NCBI RefSeq assembly: GCF_001953865.1
Contig: NZ_MQUQ01000012.1
Span: forward strand, 1-64,000
Direction: 5' to 3'
Length of the DNA stretch: 64,000 bases
Source of the DNA: Amycolatopsis coloradensis
GTDB taxonomy: Bacteria; Actinomycetota; Actinomycetes; Mycobacteriales; Pseudonocardiaceae
In this document: in pieces, positions 52,269 through 60,891 of the stretch
Numbering within the stretch: the first letter of the stretch is position 1
Layout: every line of letters starts with the position of its first letter
Program-made: the position numbers and the translations under genes
The notes under the pieces: generated by a model
What the model was told of the DNA's origin: nothing
What the model saw: only the letters and a program-made list of their open reading frames with translations
Databases searched by the model: none

Positions 52269-52631
52269 ATGCCACCCGAACCCGAGACCGCCGCCGAGCA
52301 TTTCGCGCGCACGGGGCGTGACGCGGTCACTTATGCCCGGCAGGTCGCCCGCACGGCCAAAGCGCGGTACGAACGCCGCCGCGGTGAGAACGCGGAACTG
52401 GCGAAGCAATTCGGCAAGGGACGGCTCGCGGGCGGCGAGACCGCGCCGACGCCCGCCGTCGTCCGGAACGCCGCGAAACGGTTCCGCGCGGGGGCCGGTC
52501 TCCCGGTTCCCGCTTTGCCCTCGGCGGCGGACTTGGTTCCCCTTCGGCCGGAACCGGTGGCCAGACGGCCACGTGTGGGTGACGACGACGAGGACTTTTC
52601 GCAGTCGCGAATCATGGGCCGCGGCGATTGA
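52269..52631 (+). CDS. T7SS-locus coil protein with acidic tail motif
   Basis: 120 residues, no signal peptide. A basic amphipathic helix (RQVARTAKARYERRRGENAE) then a Pro/Ala linker and the tail RVGDDDEDFSQSRIMGRGD. The DDEDFSQS motif parallels EDDFSEET (9835 gene) and DDDFAETD (60892 gene). Lies 12 bases after the Hsp70-like gene, ahead of the WXG100 pair. Role unknown; likely a cytosolic accessory protein. Confidence 0.68.
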   Translation: MPPEPETAAEHFARTGRDAVTYARQVARTAKARYERRRGENAELAKQFGKGRLAGGETAPTPAVVRNAAKRFRAGAGLPVPALPSAADLVPLRPEPVARRPRVGDDDEDFSQSRIMGRGD

Positions 52632-52862
52632 CCAGCCGCTGTGCACTTGCTAAGCCGCGTGGTGAAAGCCCTTTTCCTCCGGTGAATCGCAGCGCGTCGG
52701 CCAGGTTCCCGCGTTCGGTTCCCGCCAGGAGCGTTAACGCAAGCAACTACTTGAAACCAACGAGCGACAAGAGGGAACCAGACGTGGCAGTGTCTCCGTC
52801 GTAGGTCCGTACGAAACGAACACACCAAGTGCGGATAACCACGAACGAAGGGGGTAGCTCCC

Positions 52863-53183
52863 ATGGCTGCTGGTTTTCAAGGAAGCGTCGAACAGTTCAC
52901 CCAGTCCGAGAAGCGGGTGACCGAGGTTCGCGTCTCGATGGACCAGAACCTGAGCAAGCTCCGCGACAACATCGAGGCCACCCGCGCCGGGTGGACCGGT
53001 GACGCGGCTCTTGCGTTCAACAACGTGATGAAGCGCTTCGACGAAGCGGGCCGGGGGCTGAACCAGGCTCTCCAGAACATCGGTGAACTGCTGGAGCAGG
53101 CGGGCTCGAAGTACAACGCTTCCGAGCAGCAGCAGCAGGAACTCATCAACTCGGTCAACAAGGGCTTCGGCGTCCTCGGCTGA
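52863..53183 (+). CDS. WXG100 T7SS substrate, first of pair (EsxA/B-like)
   Basis: 106 residues. WTG at 44-46 in the hairpin turn (ATRAGWTGDAALAF) and YNASE at 84-88, the YxxxE export signal. Preceded by GAAGGGGG. A 231-base gap upstream suggests its own promoter. Forms a helical heterodimer with the next product; positionally equals esxU/esxT of mycobacterial ESX-4. Confidence 0.93.
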   Translation: MAAGFQGSVEQFTQSEKRVTEVRVSMDQNLSKLRDNIEATRAGWTGDAALAFNNVMKRFDEAGRGLNQALQNIGELLEQAGSKYNASEQQQQELINSVNKGFGVLG

Positions 53184-53237
53184 TCTTCCGTTCCACCCTT
53201 TTCCAACCCAAGTCTTTCTTAACCACTGGAGGAAATC

Positions 53238-53522
53238 ATGGCCGAGATGAAGGTCGATTACGCCACGATCCACGCGGCGGCGGACGACTGCACGAGCACC
53301 GGCGGCGAACTGGAGTCCCTCTTCGGTCAGCTGAAGAGCGACCTCGCCCCGCTGGTCAACACCTGGCAGGGTGACGCGCAGACCGCGTACCTGGCCGCTC
53401 AGCAGGAGTGGGACAACAAGTTCGACGAGCTCAAGCAGCTCCTCGCGCAGGTCGCCGGCGTGCTGCCGCAGCTGGCCGACGGTTACCAGAGCACGGAGCA
53501 GGGCGTCACCGGCCTGTTCTGA
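53238..53522 (+). CDS. WXG100 T7SS substrate, second of pair
   Basis: 94 residues, WQG at 43-45 and YQSTE at 83-87. Both members of the pair carry an export signal, unlike mycobacterial pairs where usually one does. ACTGGAGGAA precedes the ATG. Followed by two back-to-back hairpin terminators. Confidence 0.93.
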   Translation: MAEMKVDYATIHAAADDCTSTGGELESLFGQLKSDLAPLVNTWQGDAQTAYLAAQQEWDNKFDELKQLLAQVAGVLPQLADGYQSTEQGVTGLF

Positions 53523-53542
53523 GTCTCACGCTCCGAACGAGC

Positions 53543-53584
53543 AACGGCGGGCAGGCATCTTCGGATGCCGAGCCCGCCGTTTCG
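53543..53584 (+). terminator. UUCG-capped terminator after the WXG100 pair
   Basis: AACGGCGGGC/GCCCGCCGTT (53543-53552 with 53572-53581) plus an inner GGCATC-TTCG-GATGCC hairpin; a cUUCGg tetraloop, then TTCGTTT. One of the best terminators in the window. Confidence 0.9.
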
Positions 53585-53598
53585 TTTGTGCGCGAGAA

Positions 53599-53630
53599 AA
53601 AGCCGCGACGGCGGAGACCGTCGCGGCTTT
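53599..53630. terminator. bidirectional hairpin terminator
   Basis: AAAGCCGCGACGG pairs perfectly with CCGTCGCGGCTTT around CGGAGA; A-rich on one side and T on the other, so it suits both convergent operons (WXG100 pair and DUF4333 gene). Confidence 0.85.
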
Positions 53631-53644
53631 CGGCGCGCGGTGCG

Positions 53645-54370
53645 TCAGTGCGGCGCGCCGACCTCGAATTCCGGCGTGGTGTTCAGCACCCGGACGGTGA
53701 CCTTCTTCTGCTGTCCCGAAAGATCGATCGAGCAATCGAACGTGGTGCCGTTCTCCACCGGTTGGCCGGAAGGACATTCCACGTTCTTCACGTCCGGTTC
53801 CCCGTAGTGCTCGCTGAGCACCCGGGTGACTCCGTCCTGGACCGATTTCCGGTCGAGACTGTCACCCGCGAACGCGCCGAGCAGCCAGGCCCCGACACCG
53901 CCCGCGACCACGACGGCCGCGGCGATCCCGCCGATCAGCAACGTCTTCTTCGAAACCTTCGGCTTCTTTTCCGGCTGTGCGCCGAAAGCGCCGAGCCCGC
54001 CGTAGTTGGACGACTGCGCGGGCTGGAACCCCCCGCCGTACTGTCCCTGCGGGGGAGTGCCCGGAATCTGTTGCTGTGCTTGCCAATTCTGCTGCGGTGC
54101 GGGCTGCTGGGGCTGTGGCTGCCACGCCGTACCCGGTGCCGGGGCGCCGGTTTGCTGCCAGGGCCCGGAAAACGAGCCGGTGACGCCGGGCTGCTGCTGC
54201 CACTGCCCGGTGTACGAGCCGGTGCTCGCGGCGCTGGGATCGTTCGGCTGCCACTGACCGGAATGCGGTCCGGTGGCGTGCCCTTCCTGCTGCTGGTTCC
54301 CGGGATTCGACGGCGGCTGCCACCACTGCTGCGGTTGCTGCGGCTGTTGTGGGTGCTGTGGCTCGGTCAT
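53645..54370 (-). CDS. membrane-anchored DUF4333 protein with Gln-rich N-terminus
   Basis: 241 residues. Residues 1-125 are Gln/Pro/Gly/Trp-rich and disordered with repeated GxWQP-like units (SGQWQPND, TGQWQQQPG, SGPWQQTG). Basic stop-transfer (KKPKVSKK), transmembrane helix (about 145-167), then a DUF4333-type domain with the typical VECPSGQPVENGTTFDCSID cysteine pair. Function unknown; extracytoplasmic. 3 bases after the lipoprotein gene stop. Confidence 0.82.
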   Translation of the reverse strand: MTEPQHPQQPQQPQQWWQPPSNPGNQQQEGHATGPHSGQWQPNDPSAASTGSYTGQWQQQPGVTGSFSGPWQQTGAPAPGTAWQPQPQQPAPQQNWQAQQQIPGTPPQGQYGGGFQPAQSSNYGGLGAFGAQPEKKPKVSKKTLLIGGIAAAVVVAGGVGAWLLGAFAGDSLDRKSVQDGVTRVLSEHYGEPDVKNVECPSGQPVENGTTFDCSIDLSGQQKKVTVRVLNTTPEFEVGAPH

Positions 54371-54373
54371 GCC

Positions 54374-55264
54374 TCAGACGCCTTTCAGCTCGTTGAACCG
54401 GCGGTTGAAGTCGTCCTTGGCCGCCTTGTCCGGCAGCACGGTGATCTGCGAGGCGTCCGGCAGCCTCGGCAGGTCCTGCGTGGTCGCCTTGCCGGTGAAG
54501 CGGAAGTCGTAGCGCAACTCGGTCTTGTGCCCGCCGCCCTCGATCTTGGCGTCCATCACGATCTGGTTCAGCGTCCCGTCCGGGTTGAGGGAGACGGTGG
54601 TCGGAACCGGGGCCTTCTTCATCTCTTCCGTGATCGCTCCGCTGATCGACGGCGGCAGGATCTCCACCCGCCGTTCGATGAACTTCCCGAACGGGACGTC
54701 GGCGGTCAGTTCGATCCGCTTGTCCGGAAGGCTTTTGGCGCCCTTCACGATCTTCTTGTCCGCGTTGTAGGACACGGCGATCGCGTCGGCCATCTTGCAG
54801 GCGGTGATGATCCCGACCCACGCGCAGGGAATGGTCAGCCCGGCCTCGGACTTCGGCATCGAAACCCACGCTGTCGGGGCGAGGCTCTTGTAGACGGGCC
54901 CGAGGTACACGTACTCGACGGCCCCTTCGGCCGGGGTGTACCAGTCGATGCTGTCGTCCGGGTTCTTCTGCGAGCGCTGGCGGCTGACCCGGCCTTCCGG
55001 GGAACCGGTGCGGGCCGAGGAGATCGTGCTGCGGACGTACTTCTCGTCGAAGCGGAAGTAGGCGCCCGACTCACTGGTGACGTCGCGCTGGTCGCCGATG
55101 GTGTCCTGCAGCTTGTTCATCGCCGCTTCGAACTTCGTGCCGACATAGGCCGCCGCGTCGTCGCCCTTCGGCACGGCGGTGCCCGCCCGGGCCTGGCCGC
55201 AGGCGGTGGTGAGCGCCAGCACGGCGCCCAGCACGCACAAGATGGTCGTTGGCCGTTTGTTCAT
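54374..55264 (-). CDS. lipoprotein of unknown function
   Basis: 296 residues from ATG 55264 (MNKRPTTILCVLGAVLALTT), with the lipobox LTTAC at about 18-22, so lipid-anchored to the membrane. The mature domain has the LppX/LprAFG-like overall pattern (YVGTKFEAAMNKLQDTIGDQ and later FTGKATTQDLPRLPDASQIT) but I cannot assign it firmly. Operon with the DUF4333 gene; leftward, divergent from rplM. Confidence 0.75.
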   Translation of the reverse strand: MNKRPTTILCVLGAVLALTTACGQARAGTAVPKGDDAAAYVGTKFEAAMNKLQDTIGDQRDVTSESGAYFRFDEKYVRSTISSARTGSPEGRVSRQRSQKNPDDSIDWYTPAEGAVEYVYLGPVYKSLAPTAWVSMPKSEAGLTIPCAWVGIITACKMADAIAVSYNADKKIVKGAKSLPDKRIELTADVPFGKFIERRVEILPPSISGAITEEMKKAPVPTTVSLNPDGTLNQIVMDAKIEGGGHKTELRYDFRFTGKATTQDLPRLPDASQITVLPDKAAKDDFNRRFNELKGV

Positions 55265-55543
55265 CGCCGTTCCCCTGATGAATCGAGTCCCCGCGCGCGG
55301 TGCGCGTCCGGATCGTCTCATCCTCCCTCGCGAAGGACGATGCCGTGGGCGGTTCCGCCACACCGGCGGGGTACAGTTGCGGGGCGCCCGCCGGGCGCCG
55401 GTCCTAGTAGGGGACCCCGGACCGACCCCCGCTTCGCAGTAGGGTCGGGCGTGGGGGTATCTTCATATGTCGTTGTGCGCTGCGGCGCGTAAGCGCTAGG
55501 CCCGCACAGAACCCACACGCAATGTTGACGACGAGGTAGACCC

Positions 55544-55996
55544 TTGCCCACGTACAGCCCCAAGCCCGGCGACGTCACTCGTGCCTGGCACGTGATCGAC
55601 GCCGAGGATGTCGTGCTCGGCCGGCTCGCGACCGAGGTCGCCACGCTGCTGCGCGGCAAGCACAAGCCGACCTACGCCCCGCACGTGGACACCGGTGACT
55701 TCGTCATCATCGTCAACGCCGAGAAGGTTGCGCTCACCGGAAACAAGCGCGAGCAGAAGTTCGCGTACCGGCACAGCGGTTACCCCGGCGGTCTGCGGAA
55801 GCGCTCCTTCGGCGAACTGCTCGACACCAAGCCCGAGCACCTGCTCGAGAAGGTCGTCAAGGGCATGCTCCCGAAGAACAAGCTCGGCCGCGCCCAGGGG
55901 AAGAAGCTCAAGGTCTATGCCGGCCCTGAGCACCCGCACGCCGCGCAGCAGCCGCAGGCGCGCGAGATCACCAAGATCGCGCAGGTCGCGCAGTGA
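55544..55996 (+). CDS. rplM: 50S ribosomal protein L13
   Basis: 150 residues from TTG 55544 (MPTYSPKPGDVTRAWHVIDA), same TTGCCCAC start context as rpsL. Conserved RLATEVATLLRGKHKPTYAP. The upstream 279 bases should hold its promoter; none is clear. GTGA overlap with rpsI. Confidence 0.97.
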   Translation: MPTYSPKPGDVTRAWHVIDAEDVVLGRLATEVATLLRGKHKPTYAPHVDTGDFVIIVNAEKVALTGNKREQKFAYRHSGYPGGLRKRSFGELLDTKPEHLLEKVVKGMLPKNKLGRAQGKKLKVYAGPEHPHAAQQPQAREITKIAQVAQ

Positions 55997-56523
55997 GTGA
56001 GGAACAGTCTGTGACCAGCACCGAGGAGACCGCGACCGAAGCCGTCGAGGCCGTCGCGACCACGGAGACCCCCGCTGTCGGTGACGCCGTCGCGACCAGC
56101 GAGACCCCGGCGGGCGCTCGTCCGTCGCGTGCCGCCGGTGGCAACGCCCAGACCGTCGGCCGCCGCAAGGAAGCCGTCGTCCGGGTCCGCGTCGTCCCCG
56201 GTTCCGGTGAGTTCAAGCTCAACGGCCGCACGCTCGAAGAGTACTTCCCGAACAAGGTGCACCAGCAGCTCATCCGTGAGCCGCTGGTGACGGTCGACAA
56301 GCCCGACTCGTTCGACATCTTCGCCAACCTGCACGGTGGCGGGATCTCGGGCCAGGCAGGCGCGCTCCGTCTCGCGATCGCCCGTGCGCTCGTCGAGGTC
56401 GACGCCGACGACCGCCCGGCATTGAAGAAGGCCGGCTTCCTGACCCGTGACGCCCGCGCCACGGAGCGGAAGAAGTACGGCCTCAAGAAGGCCCGTAAGG
56501 CTCCGCAGTACAGCAAGCGCTGA
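55993..56523 (+). CDS. rpsI: 30S ribosomal protein S9 with N-terminal extension
   Basis: 176 residues from GTG 55993. The conserved protein starts near 50 (AQTVGRRKEAVVRVRVVPGS); the first ~48 residues are an acidic Thr/Ala/Glu extension usual in actinobacteria. C-terminal KKARKAPQYSKR reaches the P-site tRNA. Coupled to rplM. Strong terminator follows. Confidence 0.97.
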   Translation: MSEEQSVTSTEETATEAVEAVATTETPAVGDAVATSETPAGARPSRAAGGNAQTVGRRKEAVVRVRVVPGSGEFKLNGRTLEEYFPNKVHQQLIREPLVTVDKPDSFDIFANLHGGGISGQAGALRLAIARALVEVDADDRPALKKAGFLTRDARATERKKYGLKKARKAPQYSKR

Positions 56524-56544
56524 TCGCGCCTCTGGCGCAACCCA

Positions 56545-56587
56545 CGGAAGCGCCCATCCGTCTCTCGGATGGGCGCTTCCGTGTTTT
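56545..56587 (+). terminator. terminator after rpsI
   Basis: CGGAAGCGCCCATCCG (56545-56560) pairs perfectly with CGGATGGGCGCTTCCG (56566-56581) around TCTCT, followed by TGTTTT. A classic intrinsic terminator. Confidence 0.95.
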
Positions 56588-56647
56588 CGGGGTCCTTCGG
56601 TCCCGTTTCCCCGTGGTCCCACCTGCCCCATGCGCCCCACCTGTTTC

Positions 56648-56669
56648 ACGTTTAGCCCGCTAAACGCAC
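56648..56669. repeat. dispersed repeat upstream of glmM
   Basis: CACGTTTAGCCCGCTAAACG then CA: palindromic core with a CACG/CGCA arm. Lies between the rpsI terminator and glmM, 52 bases before the glmM ATG. Confidence 0.88.
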
Positions 56670-56720
56670 TTTTTCGGGGCTCGCTAGGTTGTCGTGGTGG
56701 TTTCTCAAGGAGGTCGACAG

Positions 56721-58055
56721 ATGGCTCGTCTATTCGGTACCGACGGCGTGCGTGGCCTCGCCAACGAGGAGCTGACCCCGGAACTGGCGCTCTCGCTCGC
56801 CGCCAGCGCGGCCCGCGTCCTGGCCGCCCACGACCGTTCGCACCGTCCGGTCGCGGTCGTCGGCCGTGACCCGCGGGCCAGCGGCGAAATGCTCGAGGCC
56901 GCCGTCGTGGCGGGTCTCACGTCCGCCGGTGCCGACGTGCTCCGGCTCGGCGTCCTCCCGACACCCGCCGTCGCCTACCTGGTCGGCGCGCTCGAAGCTG
57001 ACCTCGGCGTGATGATCTCCGCCTCCCACAACCCCATGCCCGACAACGGCATCAAGCTCTTCGCCGCGGGCGGCCACAAGCTCCCCGACGGGATCGAGGA
57101 CGAGATCGAGGCCGGTCTCGCCGCTCCCGTCAGCCGCCCGACCGGTATCGGCGTAGGCCGCGTCAAGGACATCTCCGACGCGGGTGACCGCTACATCCAG
57201 CACCTGCTGTCCGCCACCCCGCACCCGCTCGCGGGCCTGCGCGTCGTCGTCGACTGCGCCAACGGCGCCTCGTCCTTCGCCGCCCCCGAGGTCTACCGCA
57301 AGGCAGGCGCCGAGGTCATCGCGATCCACGCCGACCCGGACGGCGTCAACATCAACGAGCACTGTGGGTCGAATCACCCGGACGCGTTGCGCGCGGCCGT
57401 CGTCGAGCACGGAGCCGACCTCGGGATCGCGCACGACGGTGACGCCGACCGCTGTGTCGCTGTCGACGCCTCGGGTGAACTGATCGACGGCGACCAGATC
57501 ATGGCCGTCCTCGCGCTCGCCCTCGCCGAGACCGGCGAGCTGACCAAGAACACGCTGGTCGCGACCGTGATGAGCAACCTGGGTCTGCATCTGGCGATGC
57601 GCGCGCACGACATCAACCTCGTCACCACCGCCGTCGGCGACCGCTACGTCCTCGAGGAACTCCGCGCGAGCGGGTTCGCCCTCGGTGGCGAGCAGTCGGG
57701 TCACGTCGTCCTTCCCGCGTACGCCACCACCGGCGACGGTCTCCTCACCGCGCTGCGGGTGATGAGCCGCATGGCGGCCACCGGCAAGTCGCTCGCGGAC
57801 CTCGCCGCCGTCATGAACCGCCTGCCGCAGGTCCTGGTGAACGTGCCCGTGGCGGACAAGGCGGCGGTCGCCGTCTCGGCCGCGGTCCGCGACGCCGTCG
57901 GCGCCGTCGAGGCCGAACTCGGCGAAGAGGGCCGTGTCCTGTTGCGCCCGTCGGGCACCGAGCAGCTGGTCCGCGTCATGGTCGAAGCCCCCGCGCACGA
58001 CACCGCGCAGGCCGCCGCCGACAGGCTCGCGGGCGTCGTCTCCTCAGCCTCGTAA
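56721..58055 (+). CDS. glmM: phosphoglucosamine mutase
   Basis: ATG 56721 (MARLFGTDGVRGLANEELTP) with AAGGAGGT; 444 residues. Catalytic phosphoserine S102 in ISASHNPMPDNG; metal loop DGDADR; sugar-binding GGEQSGH; phosphate-binding RPSGTEQLVRVM. Converts glucosamine-6-P to glucosamine-1-P for peptidoglycan precursor synthesis. Adjacent to rplM-rpsI as in mycobacteria. Confidence 0.98.
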   Translation: MARLFGTDGVRGLANEELTPELALSLAASAARVLAAHDRSHRPVAVVGRDPRASGEMLEAAVVAGLTSAGADVLRLGVLPTPAVAYLVGALEADLGVMISASHNPMPDNGIKLFAAGGHKLPDGIEDEIEAGLAAPVSRPTGIGVGRVKDISDAGDRYIQHLLSATPHPLAGLRVVVDCANGASSFAAPEVYRKAGAEVIAIHADPDGVNINEHCGSNHPDALRAAVVEHGADLGIAHDGDADRCVAVDASGELIDGDQIMAVLALALAETGELTKNTLVATVMSNLGLHLAMRAHDINLVTTAVGDRYVLEELRASGFALGGEQSGHVVLPAYATTGDGLLTALRVMSRMAATGKSLADLAAVMNRLPQVLVNVPVADKAAVAVSAAVRDAVGAVEAELGEEGRVLLRPSGTEQLVRVMVEAPAHDTAQAAADRLAGVVSSAS

Positions 58056-58133
58056 GCCCTCTCTCGATCTTCCCAACCGGCTGCGCCCCGGTTACCGGCC
58101 CGGTACATTCCGTGTGCGTATACCTAGGGAAGG

Positions 58134-58448
58134 GTGACGGTGACGGGCAACGGGCACAAGGTCGATCCGGCACAGCTGAACGAGGCGGCCAAGGTTCTGC
58201 AGGACCTGCCCAAGCAGGCTTGTGAAGGGCCGATCGGGGCGGTCGAGCAGATCAACCTGAACTCCGGCAGTTTCGGGCCGGCGCACGGTGACTGCTTCAC
58301 CGGCTATTCCGCGAGCATCCAGCGACTGGCGAAGTGCGCGCGCAGCTACCTCGCGGCGTCGGACGAGTTCGGCCGCAAACTGGCGGCGTCCAAGGACCTC
58401 TATCAGTCCAATGAGGACGCCAGCGCCGGTGAGATGAGGAAGCACTGA
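58134..58448 (+). CDS. small T7SS target (EspC-like)
   Basis: 104 residues from GTG 58134. Helical hairpin; SFG replaces WXG at the turn (46-48), and YQSNE at 90-94 is an export signal candidate. Two Cys (C30, C54) and a third (C68). Overlaps the next gene as TGATG. Same plan as the 9497 and 41140 genes. Confidence 0.72.
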   Translation: MTVTGNGHKVDPAQLNEAAKVLQDLPKQACEGPIGAVEQINLNSGSFGPAHGDCFTGYSASIQRLAKCARSYLAASDEFGRKLAASKDLYQSNEDASAGEMRKH

Positions 58449-60871
58449 TGGGTCTCGCAGATGTCGGCGGGGACACCGGTCACGACATTCCCAGCCGGGC
58501 CGAAGTCGAGAAGATCCTCAACGACCCGAACATCGATCGCGACACCAAACGCGAACTCGCCCTCAACTACCTCGACTACATCGAAGACGAGTCGCCGGAA
58601 AGCTGCGGCTTCGCGAGCGAGGCCGACCGGAACGGCTTCCGGGACTACGTCAAGTCGATGAACGGTGACTGGATCACCGAGGGCGACCTCAACGACAACT
58701 ACGCGCCGATCGAAGAAGTCCAGAAGTCCTACAAGGCCGCGCACGAGAAGTACGACGCGAACCAGGCCGCGGGGCGGCAGGGCGATCGCGACACGCTCAA
58801 CAAGGACGCGGCGAAAACCCAGGAGATCGCCGGTCGCGCCACCGAGACCGACCCGGGCTGCGCGAATTCGAACGACATCATGGTCCCCGGCCTGTCCGGG
58901 TTCAAGGTGTACGAGACCTTCCATCCGCTCTACGTCCGCGCGCTCGGCTTGGCGGGCGGTGGAGCGGCCGTCTCCCTCGGCGAACTCCAGCGGCTGTACC
59001 ACGAACAGGACAACATCCCGTTCACCCTGTTCAAGGCGAGCGCGGACGAGTTGACCGCGGTCGGCACGGCCATCACCGGTTCGGCGCAGGACGTCTCCGG
59101 GAAGCTGGGGAACTCGCTCGGCACGTGGGAAGGCGCCGCGGCCGATCAGGCGCGTACCTACCAGAAGGCCTACTCGGACAAGACCGGTCTGGTCGCCGAG
59201 GCGTTCAAGGCGGCGGGCGACGGGCTTCTGCGGACCAACGCCTCGGTGGGCAAGTTCTGCCGGGAGAAGGTCGAGTGGCTGCAGAAGTGGTACACCGACA
59301 ACATCGACGGCGCCACCGCGCAGGACATCGAGCGGATCATCCGTGTCGCCGACGGTTCGTGCAGTCAGAACGACATCATCCACTGCATCAAATTCCTGAG
59401 CATCGAGGCCAAGGACGCGTTCAACGACGACGCCGGTGACATCGACCAGAGCACCATCGACGAGGTTCTCAAACCTCAGGCGGTGGCCTGGCTGAAGAAC
59501 GTCTTCCTCGGCTGGTTCGGCAAGCACGTCGAGAACTTCCAGCTGGTCTGCAAGAACACCCGCGACGCGATCGACGGGGCGTGGAAGGCGTACTTCGATT
59601 CACTCGGTCAGGTGGTCGAGAATCCGTACGCGGATCTGGGCAAGACTCCGGAGACGGGTGGCGAAAAGCCCGTCGAGAAGGGCGGCGGAGGGAAGGACAC
59701 CGGCGGTGGCGGCGGGCCTTCCTCCGGTGGAGGCGGCGGGCCCTCCTCTGGCGGTGGCGGGCCGAAGCCGCCGCCCAGCGCGGTCGAGTACATGCAGCCG
59801 GAAAAGCCCGAAGTGCCGGGGCAGGAGAAGAACCCGGTCACGGACAAGCCTCTCGACGTCGACCCGGCGACAGGGGAGCCGTATCCGATCGACCCCCGTA
59901 CGGGTGAGGCGATCAAGGACGGCACCCGGCCCGAGACGATGACGGTCGAGCAGGGCGACCGCAAGATCTCCATGGCCGAACCCGGCGCCGACGGGAAGAT
60001 GGGCATCTCCGTCCAGGGCGGCACCGGTCAGGCCAAGGACTACAACCTCGATTTCGGCGACGCGGCGGGCGGGTCCGCGCATCGGGACACCGCCGAGCGG
60101 CTGGACCAGCAGTCGGCCTCGCGTCCCCTTGCCAGTCCGGGGCAGGTCTACCAGCCGGGCCCTGACGGCAAGATCCACATCGAGGACGGTGGCCTCAAGA
60201 TCACCGCGGAACGGCCCAGCGGTCCCGAGGGGCCGACACTGGTCACCGTCGACGACGGATCAGGGCGTCCGTCGAAGTACACCTTGGGTGAGGACGAGCC
60301 CGCGGGCGGTCGTCACGCGAGTTCGGACCCGGCACCGCAGGCGGCGGGTGCCGCTGCCAGGCCGGTCGAAGAGGTCGCGCGTCAGCAGGCCGATCAGGGT
60401 GTTCGAGCGCACGACACGACGTCCGGCGGTGTCGGAGGGGGAGCACCCGCTTCGGTGGCCGCGGAAACCGCTCACCAGCCCGAACCGGTGGCGGTGGCCG
60501 CGGACAGCGGTTCCGAATCGACCACCGCCCAGTCGTTGAGCAACCCATTCGACGGTGCCGAAAACGGCCTGGGTGACACGTCGGATCCCGCCGGATCCGG
60601 TGGCGGCGCGTCCGCTCCCTCGGGTCCGACCGGCCTCGGTTCCGCCCCCGGCGGGGGCGTCCAGGATCCGGCCGCGGCCGGAGCGGGGATGATGGGCGGC
60701 ATGGGCAAGATGGGCGGCGGAGCGGCCGGAGGCGGGCAGGGGTCCGGTGAAGACCAGCAGCGCACGTCCAGCGGATACCGGGTCGACGGCGGCCTGTTCG
60801 ACACCGCGACGACGACGGGCAGCCGGATCAGCGGGTCGCTCGACGACGACGGCGTCATCGGCTTCCGCTAG
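58448..60871 (+). CDS. large WXG-domain T7SS target with disordered repeat-rich C-terminus
   Basis: 807 residues. N-terminal EF-hand-poor acidic region with Cys, helical domain with WEG at 227-229 (LGTWEGAAADQARTYQ), Gly-rich linker (GGGGKDTGGGGGPSSGGGGG), then ~400 disordered residues with acidic Pro/Gly/Asp segments (PLDVDPATGEPYPIDPRTGE), ending in a Met/Gly-rich part and DDDGVIGFR. No catalytic motif seen. Probably co-exported with the 58134 product. It could be a surface protein; cargo function unknown. Confidence 0.68.
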   Translation: MGLADVGGDTGHDIPSRAEVEKILNDPNIDRDTKRELALNYLDYIEDESPESCGFASEADRNGFRDYVKSMNGDWITEGDLNDNYAPIEEVQKSYKAAHEKYDANQAAGRQGDRDTLNKDAAKTQEIAGRATETDPGCANSNDIMVPGLSGFKVYETFHPLYVRALGLAGGGAAVSLGELQRLYHEQDNIPFTLFKASADELTAVGTAITGSAQDVSGKLGNSLGTWEGAAADQARTYQKAYSDKTGLVAEAFKAAGDGLLRTNASVGKFCREKVEWLQKWYTDNIDGATAQDIERIIRVADGSCSQNDIIHCIKFLSIEAKDAFNDDAGDIDQSTIDEVLKPQAVAWLKNVFLGWFGKHVENFQLVCKNTRDAIDGAWKAYFDSLGQVVENPYADLGKTPETGGEKPVEKGGGGKDTGGGGGPSSGGGGGPSSGGGGPKPPPSAVEYMQPEKPEVPGQEKNPVTDKPLDVDPATGEPYPIDPRTGEAIKDGTRPETMTVEQGDRKISMAEPGADGKMGISVQGGTGQAKDYNLDFGDAAGGSAHRDTAERLDQQSASRPLASPGQVYQPGPDGKIHIEDGGLKITAERPSGPEGPTLVTVDDGSGRPSKYTLGEDEPAGGRHASSDPAPQAAGAAARPVEEVARQQADQGVRAHDTTSGGVGGGAPASVAAETAHQPEPVAVAADSGSESTTAQSLSNPFDGAENGLGDTSDPAGSGGGASAPSGPTGLGSAPGGGVQDPAAAGAGMMGGMGKMGGGAAGGGQGSGEDQQRTSSGYRVDGGLFDTATTTGSRISGSLDDDGVIGFR

Positions 60872-60891
60872 CGGGTCAGGGGAGGGGATCA

